Positions 8,211 through 15,328 of a stretch of DNA of 64,000 nt are shown in pieces (the stretch's first letter is position 1; each line of letters begins with the position of its first letter). The notes under the pieces are model-generated. The model was not told the origin of the DNA, searched no databases, and saw only the letters and a program-made list of their open reading frames with translations. The stretch is from Streptomyces katrae (lineage in GTDB: Bacteria; Actinomycetota; Actinomycetes; Streptomycetales; Streptomycetaceae). The stretch lies in contig NZ_JNZY01000001.1 of assembly GCF_000717655.1 (NCBI RefSeq), positions 310,001 to 374,000 of the forward strand. Reading direction: 5' to 3'. A program made the position numbers and the translations under genes.

Positions 8211-8999
8211 GTGACCGCCTACCTCCCCGCCGCACGGCTGCGCCGGGCGGCCTTCGCCGGTGTCCTGTTCGCGGGCCTGGCCGTCACCGGCGCGGGCTGC
8301 GGCGCGGACCCCGACGAGGGCACCAACGGGGTCGGCAAGCTCTCCGCCGACCAGATCGAGGACAAGGCCAAGGCCGCGGCCGGCGCCGCAGACTCGGTCC
8401 ACCTGTCCGGCACGCTCGTCAGCGGCGGCAAGTCCTTCACGCTCGACATGCGGCTGGGGAAGGACGGCGGCTCCGGTGAGGTGAAGTCGCAGGAGGACAC
8501 CTTCCAGGTGCTGCGGGTCGGGGAGCAGCTCTACCTCAAGGCGAGTGCCGCCTTCTGGGGCAAGTCCGACTCGGCCGGCAAGCTCGGCGACAAGTACGTG
8601 AAGGTGCCCGAGAGCGACCCCACGTACAAGCAGTTCCGCGGGTTCACCGACATGCACGTCCTGCTCGACGGGCTGCTCGGACTCGACGGCAAGCTCGCCA
8701 AGGGCGACTACACCAAGGTCGGGCCCACCCGAGCGGTCCTGGTCACGGCGGACAAGGGCAAGGGCGGCAAGCTGTCGGTCTCCCTGGAGGGGACCCCGTA
8801 CCCGCTGCGCCTGGAGCGGGCCGGCGGGGCCGGCCGGGTCGACCTCGCCGAGTGGGGCAAGGCGTTCCCGCTGGAGGCACCCGCGCAGGACCAGACGGTC
8901 GACTACGGGTCCCAGATGCCGACGACCAAGGATCAGGGCGGGGCGCCCGCCCCGGCCCCGAGCAAGGCCTCCGGCCAGGGGTCGAACCCGACGAAGTAG
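8211..8999 (+). CDS. secreted lipoprotein, LppX/LprG-like
   Basis: A 262-aa protein with a lipoprotein signal: basic LRRAAFAGVLFAGLAVTGAGC, with the lipobox VTGAGC and the modified cysteine at about residue 28. The mature region (KAAAGAADSVHLSGTLVSGG, then QEDTFQVLRVGEQLYLKASA) resembles LppX/LprAFG-type lipid-binding lipoproteins, with alternating strands and a conserved DKYVKVPES segment. The C-terminal 25 residues are a Gly/Ala/Pro/Ser linker. It starts at GTG with GAGAGG upstream, and a TACGCT box at about 8166 would give a short leader. It is divergent from the CBS-domain gene. The fold assignment is by pattern only, so specificity is unknown. Confidence 0.75.
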   Translation: MTAYLPAARLRRAAFAGVLFAGLAVTGAGCGADPDEGTNGVGKLSADQIEDKAKAAAGAADSVHLSGTLVSGGKSFTLDMRLGKDGGSGEVKSQEDTFQVLRVGEQLYLKASAAFWGKSDSAGKLGDKYVKVPESDPTYKQFRGFTDMHVLLDGLLGLDGKLAKGDYTKVGPTRAVLVTADKGKGGKLSVSLEGTPYPLRLERAGGAGRVDLAEWGKAFPLEAPAQDQTVDYGSQMPTTKDQGGAPAPAPSKASGQGSNPTK

Positions 9000-9036
9000 C
9001 CGAGCGCCCGGAAGGCCCCAAGAAATAGGACCGTCC

Positions 9037-9549
9037 CTAGCGGGCCGCCTTCTTCCGCTTGAGCAGCAGCTTCGGCAGGGCGGCCGGGATGGGGCGGCGG
9101 GTGACCGCCGGCGAGCCCAGCGGGGCCGCGGCAAGCGATCCGCCCGGGAGGTCGGTGCTCGCCGTCACCGGCTCGAGCCGCAGCAGCCGGCACTCGCGCG
9201 CCCACCGCTCGGTCATCTCCTCCGAGTCGGGCGCGTTCAGCCGCTTCCCCTTGAGCTCGGCGACGGCGGCCTGCCACTCCTCGCCGCGGGGCGCGAGCTC
9301 CCGTACGGTCGCGGTCCAGGCCACGAGCCGGCCGCCCTTGTCCTTGCTGCGTACGGTCACCTCGGCGGCCGCGCCGTCCGCGAGACCCGGGAACGGCTGC
9401 TCACCGGGGCCGTCGCCCAGCACGTGGGCCGCGCCGTCCACCCAGGCGTGCCACAGGGCCCGGTCGGCCCCGGAGCCGCGGACCCAGATCAGGCCGGACT
9501 TCTTGGTGGCCTCCTCGACGAGGGCCAGGTCGAGCGTGCTGAGAGTCAT
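9037..9549 (-). CDS. conserved hypothetical protein
   Basis: A 170-aa protein that I cannot place in a characterised family with confidence. The beginning (LSTLDLALVEEATKKSGLIW) and the central strands (ADGAAAEVTVRSKDKGGRLV, WTATVREL) suggest a compact beta-barrel such as an FMN-binding split barrel. No cofactor motif is clear, and the C-terminus is a basic tail (KLLLKRKKAAR). ATG at 9549 is preferred over GTG at 9555 because a TACTCT box ends seven bases before the ATG and would overlap the earlier start's leader entirely. It converges on the lipoprotein gene and lies downstream of corA on the same strand, after 55 bases of repeat-like DNA. Confidence 0.7.
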   Translation of the reverse strand: MTLSTLDLALVEEATKKSGLIWVRGSGADRALWHAWVDGAAHVLGDGPGEQPFPGLADGAAAEVTVRSKDKGGRLVAWTATVRELAPRGEEWQAAVAELKGKRLNAPDSEEMTERWARECRLLRLEPVTASTDLPGGSLAAAPLGSPAVTRRPIPAALPKLLLKRKKAAR

Positions 9550-9556
9550 GCGCACC

Positions 9557-9562
9557 AGAGTA
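9557..9562 (-). promoter_or_regulatory. predicted leaderless -10 box
   Basis: TACTCT on the minus strand ends seven bases before ATG 9549 and supports that start. Confidence 0.45.
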
Positions 9563-9604
9563 GGGGGTGCCCCCGGAGCCGACGGCGAAGCCTCAAGGCA
9601 CCCT

Positions 9605-10720
9605 CTAAAGCCAGCCGTGGCGGCGCAGGGCGCGGTGGATGGTGAAGCAGATGCCGACGATCGTCGCCATCACCATCGGATAGCCGTAGCGCCACTGGAG
9701 CTCCGGCATGTGCTCGAAGTTCATCCCGTAGACCCCGCAGATCATCGTCGGGACGGCGATGATCGCCGCCCAGGAGGTGATCTTGCGCATGTCCTCGTTC
9801 TGGGCGACCGTCGCCTGGGCCAGGTTGGCCTGGAGGATCGAGTTCAGCAGCTCGTCGAAGCCGACGACCTGCTCGTGCACCCGCGCCAGGTGGTCGGCGA
9901 CGTCGCGGAAGTACTTCTGGATGGCCGGGTCCACCAGCCGCATCGGGCGCTCGCTCAGCAGCTCCATCGGCCGCAGCAGCGGGGCGACGGCCCGCTTGAA
10001 CTCCAGTACCTCGCGCTTGAGCTGGTAGATGCGACCCGCGTCGCCGCCGCGCGCACCGCCCTTTGCGGGTGCGGCGAAGACCGCGCTCTCCACCTCGTCG
10101 ATGTCGTCCTGGACGGCCGCCGCGACCGCGATGTACCCGTCGACGACGTGGTCGGCGATGGAGTGCAGGACCGAGGAAGGGCCCACGGCCAGCAGCCCGG
10201 GGTCGTCCTGGAGCCGGTGGCGCAGCCCCTTGAGGGAGCCCTGGCCGCCGTGCCGGACCGTGATGACGAAGTCCGGGCCGGTGAAGCACATCACCTCGCC
10301 GGTCTCCACCACCTCGCTGGTGGCGGTCAGTTCGGCGTGCTCCACGTAGTGGATGGTCTTGAAGACGGTGAAGAGCGTGTCGTCGTAGCGCTCCAGCTTC
10401 GGCCGCTGGTGCGCGTGCACCGCGTCCTCCACGGCGAGCGGGTGCAGCCCGAACGTGGCGGCGATCCCCGCGAACTCCGCCTCGGTCGGCTCGTGCAGGC
10501 CGATCCACGCGAAGCCACCGCCCTCGCGCACCCGGGCCATGGCCTCACGCGGCGTCAGACGGGCCGATCCCAGGGCGCGTCGGCCGTCGCGGTACACGGC
10601 GCAGTCGACGACCGCACTGCTCGCGGACGGGTCGCGGGTGGTGTCGTAGCCGGGCTGGGCCGGGGTGGACCTGCGCAGGGCCGGACGTACGGCGGCACGC
10701 AGGTAGGGCAGCATCGACAT
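9605..10720 (-). CDS. corA: CorA-family magnesium/cobalt transporter
   Basis: A 371-aa CorA channel for Mg2+ or Co2+ uptake. The large N-terminal cytoplasmic domain (residues 1-300) includes the HPLAVEDAVHAHQRPKLERY segment typical of CorA. Two C-terminal membrane helices follow, with the signature YGMNF closing the first one (about residue 335), and a short basic tail ends the protein. ATG at 10720 follows GGAGCC at good spacing; the frame stays open far upstream, but that part has no CorA similarity. The 377-base gap upstream gives a long predicted 5' leader of about 300 nt if the GATAAT-like box near 11032 is used. It forms a cation-homeostasis neighbourhood with the MgtE-N/CBS protein. 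Confidence 0.93.
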   Translation of the reverse strand: MSMLPYLRAAVRPALRRSTPAQPGYDTTRDPSASSAVVDCAVYRDGRRALGSARLTPREAMARVREGGGFAWIGLHEPTEAEFAGIAATFGLHPLAVEDAVHAHQRPKLERYDDTLFTVFKTIHYVEHAELTATSEVVETGEVMCFTGPDFVITVRHGGQGSLKGLRHRLQDDPGLLAVGPSSVLHSIADHVVDGYIAVAAAVQDDIDEVESAVFAAPAKGGARGGDAGRIYQLKREVLEFKRAVAPLLRPMELLSERPMRLVDPAIQKYFRDVADHLARVHEQVVGFDELLNSILQANLAQATVAQNEDMRKITSWAAIIAVPTMICGVYGMNFEHMPELQWRYGYPMVMATIVGICFTIHRALRRHGWL

Positions 10721-11097
10721 GGCAGGCTCCTTCGCACGCACGGCTGCGGACCGTACGGGTGGGAGGCCTTCCGCCGCCGCCGGCGGGCAGGGCCGGGCAG
10801 ACGGAAGGAACAGGACGGGAGGACAAAGTTCTGCCGTCGCTCTTCGACTGATCAGATGATCAAACGGGCTGGAACGTGCCCGTACCGGGAGTGGAAGAGC
10901 GGTTGGTACTGCACGATCGACTTCGATCCATTGCAGCCCCACCTCCTCCGGCCGGTCCCCCGTGGAGGACGTCCTGTCGTCGGACGCCCCGAAACAACTC
11001 CTCAGGAGTGTGGCCCCGACCAGCGGTCAACATTATCAGCCGACGGATGGTCAAGACCCGCCCTTTACCCGCCTCATACGAGTTCTATGCTCGCTTC
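10721..11097. other. 377-bp divergent intergenic region (corA leader)
   Basis: No gene is supported here. The minus strand carries an AT-rich GATAAT (11032-11037), the only candidate corA -10 I can see, which would give a leader of about 300 nt. I looked for an M-box (ykoK) magnesium riboswitch and could not recognise one. On the plus strand a -10 box abuts the next gene. Confidence 0.5.
11086..11091 (+). promoter_or_regulatory. predicted leaderless -10 box
   Basis: TATGCT is followed by six bases and then the ATG at 11098. A possible -35 (TTTACC) lies about 16 bases upstream. No ribosome-binding site is present. Confidence 0.55.
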
Positions 11098-11682
11098 ATG
11101 GCAGAAATTCTGGCTCTCGTCGAAGCCCGGCTCCGCAGCGCACTCGGCGAACCCGACGCCCGCGCCGCCGTCACCTTCCTCGGCACCGACCGCATCGAAG
11201 TACTCCGCTTCGCCGAGGGCGACCTCGTGCGGTACGCGACCCTCGGCATGTCCGCGCACCCGATGGCCGACCCGACCGCCGTGGTCGCCGACCCGCTGCG
11301 CGGACCGCGCGCCGAGCTCGTGCTGACCGTACGGGCGGGCCTGGCGCCCACCGACAAGCTGCTGCGGCCCCTGGCGGTGCTGGGCGCCTCGCCGCAGGTG
11401 GAGGGGCTGGTCGTGGCCCCCGGCGCCTCGCTCGACGTCGGCGGCCCGCTGTGGGACGGGGCGCCCTTCACCTCCGTACTCGTCGCGGAGCCGGGCGGAC
11501 TGGTCGAAGACCTGGAACTCGACGCGCCCATGGACCCGGTGCACTTCCTCCCCCTCCTGCCGATGACGGCGAACGAGGCCGCGTGGAAGCGCGTGCACGG
11601 CGCGGCGGCGCTGCAGGAACGCTGGCTGTCGCACGGCACGGATCTGCGGGATCCTCTTCGTACCGCCGTGGCGCTGGACTGA
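11098..11682 (+). CDS. suppressor-of-fused (SUFU) domain protein
   Basis: A 194-aa cytoplasmic protein resembling the bacterial SUFU-domain family. Supporting segments are the central ADPLRGPRAELVLTVRAGL, the VAPGASLDVGGPLWDGAPFT stretch, and the C-terminal VHFLPLLPMTANEAAWKRVH, which matches the conserved 'lLPlt..E' region of SUFU domains. No signal peptide, membrane span or enzyme motif is seen. Bacterial SUFU proteins have no settled function, although many sit in stress or immunity neighbourhoods. The ATG is directly behind a TATGCT box with no Shine-Dalgarno, so translation is probably leaderless. It is divergent from corA. Confidence 0.75.
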   Translation: MAEILALVEARLRSALGEPDARAAVTFLGTDRIEVLRFAEGDLVRYATLGMSAHPMADPTAVVADPLRGPRAELVLTVRAGLAPTDKLLRPLAVLGASPQVEGLVVAPGASLDVGGPLWDGAPFTSVLVAEPGGLVEDLELDAPMDPVHFLPLLPMTANEAAWKRVHGAAALQERWLSHGTDLRDPLRTAVALD

Positions 11683-11743
11683 GACATCCGGACGGGTGAT
11701 CGTGTCTTGACGGGGCGCCGGGCGGGGAGGAGCGTGGCTTCTT

Positions 11744-12385
11744 ATGAGGGGCGAACCAAGTTGCCCGAAGTGCGGTGGCCGGGTCAGGGCGCCCGGGCTT
11801 TTCTCCGACTCGTGGCAGTGTGCGGTGCATGGCACGGTGCACCCCCTGCAGCCCGTCATCCCACCCAGCGTCGAGGGCCTGGGCGTCGTGGTGAACCGGG
11901 CGGAGGTGCCGGTGTGGATGCCGTGGCCGCTGCCGGTGGGGTGGCTGTTCACCGGGGTGGCGGCGGCCGGTGACGACCGCAGCGGGGGCCGCGCGACGGC
12001 GGTGGCCTGCTCGGGTCCCGGACCGCTCGGCGGGATCGGGGAGCTGCTGCTGGTCGCCGAGGAGTTGGGGGTCGGCCTCGGCGCGCGCTACGCGGGGATC
12101 GACGGGCCCGACCCCGGTACGTACATCGACGTCTCGGCCCCTCCGCACGCCAAGGTCGTCGCGGCGGGCCGCCCGACGCCGCTGTGGCACGTGAAGGGAG
12201 CCCCGGAGGACCGGGCCGTGTTCGCCGGCGAGGCGCGCGGGCTGTGGCTGTGGGCCGTGGTCTGGCCGGAGCAGTCGGGCCTGCTGATGTACGACGAACT
12301 GGTGCTGACGGACCTGCGGGACGCGGGCGCCGAGGTCGAACTCCTCCCGTGCGGCGCCCTGAGCCCGCGCGTCCTGGGTCCGTAG
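11744..12385 (+). CDS. DUF6758-type protein with N-terminal zinc ribbon
   Basis: A 213-aa conserved actinobacterial protein of unknown function. The N-terminus MRGEPSCPKCGGRVRAPG carries a CxxC pair, and a further Cys/His pair follows in WQCAVHGTVHPL, so a small zinc ribbon over residues 7-33 is likely. The rest is a hydrophobic, Gly-rich globular domain (VPVWMPWPLPVGWLFTGVAA, LLLVAEELGVGLGARYAG) with no catalytic motif I can identify. It starts at ATG 11744, with GGGAGG 13 bases upstream. It follows the SUFU gene by 61 bases on the same strand, which suggests a two-gene unit, and a weak hairpin lies 15 bases after the stop. Confidence 0.75.
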   Translation: MRGEPSCPKCGGRVRAPGLFSDSWQCAVHGTVHPLQPVIPPSVEGLGVVVNRAEVPVWMPWPLPVGWLFTGVAAAGDDRSGGRATAVACSGPGPLGGIGELLLVAEELGVGLGARYAGIDGPDPGTYIDVSAPPHAKVVAAGRPTPLWHVKGAPEDRAVFAGEARGLWLWAVVWPEQSGLLMYDELVLTDLRDAGAEVELLPCGALSPRVLGP

Positions 12386-12399
12386 CCGGACATCCCCAA

Positions 12400-12415
12400 G
12401 GCCCCTGCCGGGGCC
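12400..12415 (+). terminator. weak hairpin terminator
   Basis: A six-base-pair stem (GGCCCC-tgcc-GGGGCC) just after the DUF6758 gene, with no T-run. It may be a weak stop or a pause site. Confidence 0.35.
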
Positions 12416-12503
12416 GGGCGTCGGGTGGCGTGGCGCCCGCGCGGCAGGCGGGCGGTATCCTGGGGTGTCCCCCCGTACCCGCGAGACCCCTGGAGCCCCG
12501 GCC

Positions 12504-13370
12504 GTGCGCATCGATCTGCACGCCCACTCCACGGCCTCCGACGGGACCGACACCCCCGCCGAGCTGGTCCGCAATGCGGCCGCCGCCGGGCTGGACGTGG
12601 TCGCCATCACCGATCACGACACCGTCGGGGGATACGCCGAAGCCCTCGCCGCGGTGCCGCACGGGCTCACCCTCGTCACCGGCATGGAGCTGTCCTGCCG
12701 GCTCGACGGCATCGGGATGCACATGCTCGCGTACCTCTTCGACCCCGAGGAGCCCGCACTGGCGCGGGAGCGGGAGCTCGTCCGCGACGACCGCACCCCG
12801 CGCGCCCACGCCATGATCGGCAAGCTCCGGGAGCTCGGCGTCGGCGTCACCTGGGAGCAGGTGTCCCGGATCGCCGGCGAAGGCTCCGTCGGGCGGCCGC
12901 ACATCGCCACCGCGCTCGTCGAGCTGGGCGTCGTACCCACCGTGTCCGACGCGTTCACGCCGGACTGGCTGGCCGACGGCGGCCGCGCGTACGCCGAGAA
13001 GCACGAGCTGGACCCGTTCGAGGCCGTCCGCCTCGTCAAGGCGGCCGGCGGGGTCACCGTCTTCGCGCACCCCGCAGCCGTCAAGCGCGGCCGGTGCGTG
13101 CCCGAGTCCGCGATAGCCGAGCTCGCGTCCGCAGGCCTGGACGGGATCGAGGTGGACCACATGGACCACGACCCCGACACGCGCGCGCGGCTGCGCGCCC
13201 TGGCCGGCAACCTCGGACTCCTCGCGACCGGGTCCAGCGACTACCACGGCAGCCGCAAGACCTGCCGCCTCGGGGAGTACACGACCGACCCCGAGATCTA
13301 CGGCGAGATCACGCGCCGCGCGACGGGGGCCTTCCCCGTTCCGGGCGCCGGCGGAGCGAACGGCGCGTAA
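12504..13370 (+). CDS. PHP-domain phosphoesterase (RNase AM / nucleoside 3',5'-bisphosphate phosphatase-like)
   Basis: A 288-aa metal-dependent phosphoesterase of the PHP family. Metal-binding motifs are in order: DLHAHSTASDGT (motif I, residues 4-15), ITDHDT (motif II, about 36-41), the GMELSC region, FAHPAA (about 192) and the final SSDYHG near residue 247. Domain order and length match YciV/TrpH-type enzymes, which act on nucleoside 3',5'-bisphosphates and 5'-ends of short RNAs. GTG at 12504 is chosen because TGGAGCC lies seven bases upstream. A TATCCT box at about 12456 would give a leader of about 40 nt. The RNase AM label follows the family; the specific substrate is not shown by the sequence. 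Confidence 0.85.
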   Translation: MRIDLHAHSTASDGTDTPAELVRNAAAAGLDVVAITDHDTVGGYAEALAAVPHGLTLVTGMELSCRLDGIGMHMLAYLFDPEEPALARERELVRDDRTPRAHAMIGKLRELGVGVTWEQVSRIAGEGSVGRPHIATALVELGVVPTVSDAFTPDWLADGGRAYAEKHELDPFEAVRLVKAAGGVTVFAHPAAVKRGRCVPESAIAELASAGLDGIEVDHMDHDPDTRARLRALAGNLGLLATGSSDYHGSRKTCRLGEYTTDPEIYGEITRRATGAFPVPGAGGANGA

Positions 13371-13431
13371 CCGCGTCTCGCCGCCCCTTCTTCTTTCTTC
13401 GTGACACCCCTCTCTCCTGCAAGGCATCACT

Positions 13432-14037
13432 GTGTTCGACTTCGCCGTCTTCGGATCCCTATTTCTCACGCTTTTTGTGATTATGGACCCCCCGGGGATC
13501 ACGCCGATCTTCCTCGCCCTGACCTCCGGCCGCCCCGCCAAGGTGCAGCGCCGCATGGCCTGGCAGGCCGTCTGCGTGGCCTTCGGCGTCATCGCCGTCT
13601 TCGGTGTCTGCGGCCAGCAGATCCTGGACTACCTGCACGTCTCCGTCCCCGCGCTGATGATCGCGGGCGGTCTGCTGCTCCTGCTCATCGCGCTCGACCT
13701 GCTCACCGGCAAGACCGACGAGCCCAAGCAGACCAAGGACGTGAACGTCGCCCTCGTCCCGCTCGGCATGCCGCTGCTGGCCGGTCCCGGTGCGATCGTG
13801 TCCGTCATCCTCGCCGTGCAGAAGGCGGACGGCGTCACCGGCCAGGTCTCGGTCTGGCTGGCGATCATCGCCATGCACGTCGTGCTGTGGCTCACGATGC
13901 GCTATTCGCTCGTGATCATCCGGGTCATCAAGGACGGCGGCGTCGTCCTCGTGACACGGCTCGCCGGCATGATGCTCTCCGCGATCGCCGTCCAGCAGAT
14001 CATCAACGGCGTGCTCCAGGTCGTGCACGGCGCCTGA
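13432..14037 (+). CDS. MarC-family integral membrane protein
   Basis: A 201-aa membrane protein of the MarC family, with about six membrane helices. It opens with FGSLFLTLFVIMDPPGITPI, the conserved N-terminal helix and MDP motif, and the helices ALMIAGGLLLLLIALDLL and VWLAIIAMHVVLWL follow. The paired PLGMPLLAGPGAI motif in the middle is diagnostic. MarC was once linked to antibiotic resistance, but that role has been withdrawn and no transport activity is established. The start is GTG 13432 with a weak AAGG upstream. It is followed by a perfect 13-bp terminator facing a small gene on the other strand. Confidence 0.88.
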   Translation: MFDFAVFGSLFLTLFVIMDPPGITPIFLALTSGRPAKVQRRMAWQAVCVAFGVIAVFGVCGQQILDYLHVSVPALMIAGGLLLLLIALDLLTGKTDEPKQTKDVNVALVPLGMPLLAGPGAIVSVILAVQKADGVTGQVSVWLAIIAMHVVLWLTMRYSLVIIRVIKDGGVVLVTRLAGMMLSAIAVQQIINGVLQVVHGA

Positions 14038-14067
14038 CCGGCGCCCGGCCGGCTCCGCGTACGCGAA

Positions 14068-14096
14068 CGCCCCCGCACCGGATCGGTGCGGGGGCG
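14068..14096. terminator. strong bidirectional terminator
   Basis: A perfect 13-bp stem (CGCCCCCGCACCG / CGGTGCGGGGGCG) with a three-base loop, between the MarC gene and the convergent 50-aa gene. Confidence 0.85.
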
Positions 14097-14118
14097 TCGA
14101 CGTCTTTGTGCGGAGGTG

Positions 14119-14271
14119 TCAGGAGGACGCACTCTCGGCCGGTCGGATCAGAATGCGCTGGCCTACGGCGGCCGCCTGCTGCACGATCCGGTTGACGGAG
14201 GCCGCGTCCACGACGGTGCTGTCCACGGCGGATCCGTCGACATCGTCCAGGCGCAGAATCTCGAAGCGCAT
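14119..14271 (-). CDS. small conserved hypothetical protein
   Basis: A 50-aa protein beginning MRFEILRLDDVDGSAVDSTV and ending in RILIRPAESASS. It has no Cys, no signal peptide and no membrane span; the composition suits a small folded alpha-beta unit. GGGAGAAG sits seven bases before ATG 14271, so it is very probably translated, and the frame stays open upstream without a better start. The stop faces the MarC terminator. I recall a similar short protein at this position in other Streptomyces but know no function. The adjacent 96-base gap to the hydrolase gene is AT-rich for this genome and may hold a promoter. Confidence 0.65.
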   Translation of the reverse strand: MRFEILRLDDVDGSAVDSTVVDAASVNRIVQQAAAVGQRILIRPAESASS

Positions 14272-14367
14272 GGGGCTTCTCCCTTCGTCAGTGTTCTCCT
14301 TGCACTGTTCCAACGAAGTGTAAGAGGCAAACATTCCCTACGCTAAGGAAATTTTTTCATTCGCTAA

Positions 14368-15225
14368 CTAAACCTGGGGGTGGGCATCCCAGAACGTGGC
14401 CAGCGCACCCGCTGTGACCTGTGGGTTCTCCGCATTGGGGGAGTGCTCGGTACCCCGTACGACAACCCGCTCGGCGCCCAGTCGATGTGTCATGTCGTCC
14501 ATCAGCGGGACCGGCCATGCCGAGTCGACCTCGCCGGACAGCACCAGCTTGGGCAGGTCCACGCCACGCAGTCCGTCCACCCGGTCCGGCTCGGAGACCA
14601 GGATCCGGCCCGTGGCGATCAGCTGCTCGGGCACCGTGGCCAGCCACCGCCCGCGCAGGAACTCCGCGAGCTCGGGGGTGTCGGGCACCGCGTCCTCGGG
14701 GTCGAACGACCGCATCGCCGTCCAGACGCCCGCCATGTCTTCGCGCATCGCCTCCAGCGCGGCGACCAGCAGCTTCGTGCGCTCCTGCTGCGCCTCCGAG
14801 ATCGCGGCGGGCCCGCTGCTCATCAGGGTGAGGGAGGCGAAGGGCGCCGCGTCGCGCAGTACGGCGGCCCGCGCGATCAGCCCGCCCAGCGAGTGGCCGA
14901 CCAGGTGGACCGGACCCCCGCCCAGCGCGGCGGCCTGGGCGAGGACGTCCAGCGCCAGCTCCTCCAGCGCGTACGCCGATTCCTCGCGCGGTCCGGGGCT
15001 CTCGTGCTGGCCACGCCCGTCGACCGCGACCACCCGGTACCCGGCGCAGGCCAGCGGCTCGAGGAGGCCGATGAAGTCCTCCTTGCTGCCGGTGAAACCG
15101 GGGACCAGCAGGGCGGTGCCGCGGACCGGCTCGCCGGCCTCGTGCACGGCGAACCCGCCGCGGGCGGTGGACAGGACGTGCGCGCGGGCACCGGACGGCA
15201 GCGTGAGGCGGGGCGGCTTGCTCAT
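14368..15225 (-). CDS. alpha/beta-hydrolase fold protein
   Basis: A 285-aa cytoplasmic serine hydrolase or related enzyme. The oxyanion region is LLVPGFTGSKEDF (about residue 40) and the nucleophile elbow is VGHSLGG (Ser near residue 112). The acid is in VLSGEVDSAWP (Asp near residue 235) and the catalytic His in RGTEHSPN (near 262). The small cap resembles lipases and esterases, with no clear substrate clue. A TAACCT box ends exactly six bases before the ATG and no Shine-Dalgarno is seen, so the transcript is predicted to be leaderless. It lies downstream of and parallel to the DEAD-box helicase gene, separated by a terminator hairpin, so it is probably independent. Confidence 0.85.
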   Translation of the reverse strand: MSKPPRLTLPSGARAHVLSTARGGFAVHEAGEPVRGTALLVPGFTGSKEDFIGLLEPLACAGYRVVAVDGRGQHESPGPREESAYALEELALDVLAQAAALGGGPVHLVGHSLGGLIARAAVLRDAAPFASLTLMSSGPAAISEAQQERTKLLVAALEAMREDMAGVWTAMRSFDPEDAVPDTPELAEFLRGRWLATVPEQLIATGRILVSEPDRVDGLRGVDLPKLVLSGEVDSAWPVPLMDDMTHRLGAERVVVRGTEHSPNAENPQVTAGALATFWDAHPQV

Positions 15226-15231
15226 GGCCAG

Positions 15232-15237
15232 AGGTTA
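15232..15237 (-). promoter_or_regulatory. predicted leaderless -10 box
   Basis: TAACCT on the minus strand is followed by six bases and then the hydrolase ATG. Confidence 0.55.
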
Positions 15238-15274
15238 CCGGCCCGTAAGGGCCTGTCCAGCCCGGGTACGCCGA

Positions 15275-15308
15275 TGGCCCCGGCCCCCTGGGAAGGGGAC
15301 CGGGGCCA
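15275..15308 (-). terminator. terminator of the DEAD-box helicase gene
   Basis: A nine-base-pair outer stem (TGGCCCCGG / CCGGGGCCA) encloses an inner CCCC/GGGG stem, 21 bases after the helicase stop. Confidence 0.7.
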
Positions 15309-15328
15309 CCGGACGGCGGAGCGGGGGA

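Noticed and set aside
10721..11097. M-box (ykoK) magnesium riboswitch before corA
   Set aside because: The position would fit, but I could not recognise the conserved M-box core; a covariance-model search would decide.
9059..11326. 755-codon open frame on the plus strand
   Set aside because: It runs antisense through corA and then out of frame into the SUFU gene; its His/Asp/Gly/Val-rich composition is that of an antisense frame.
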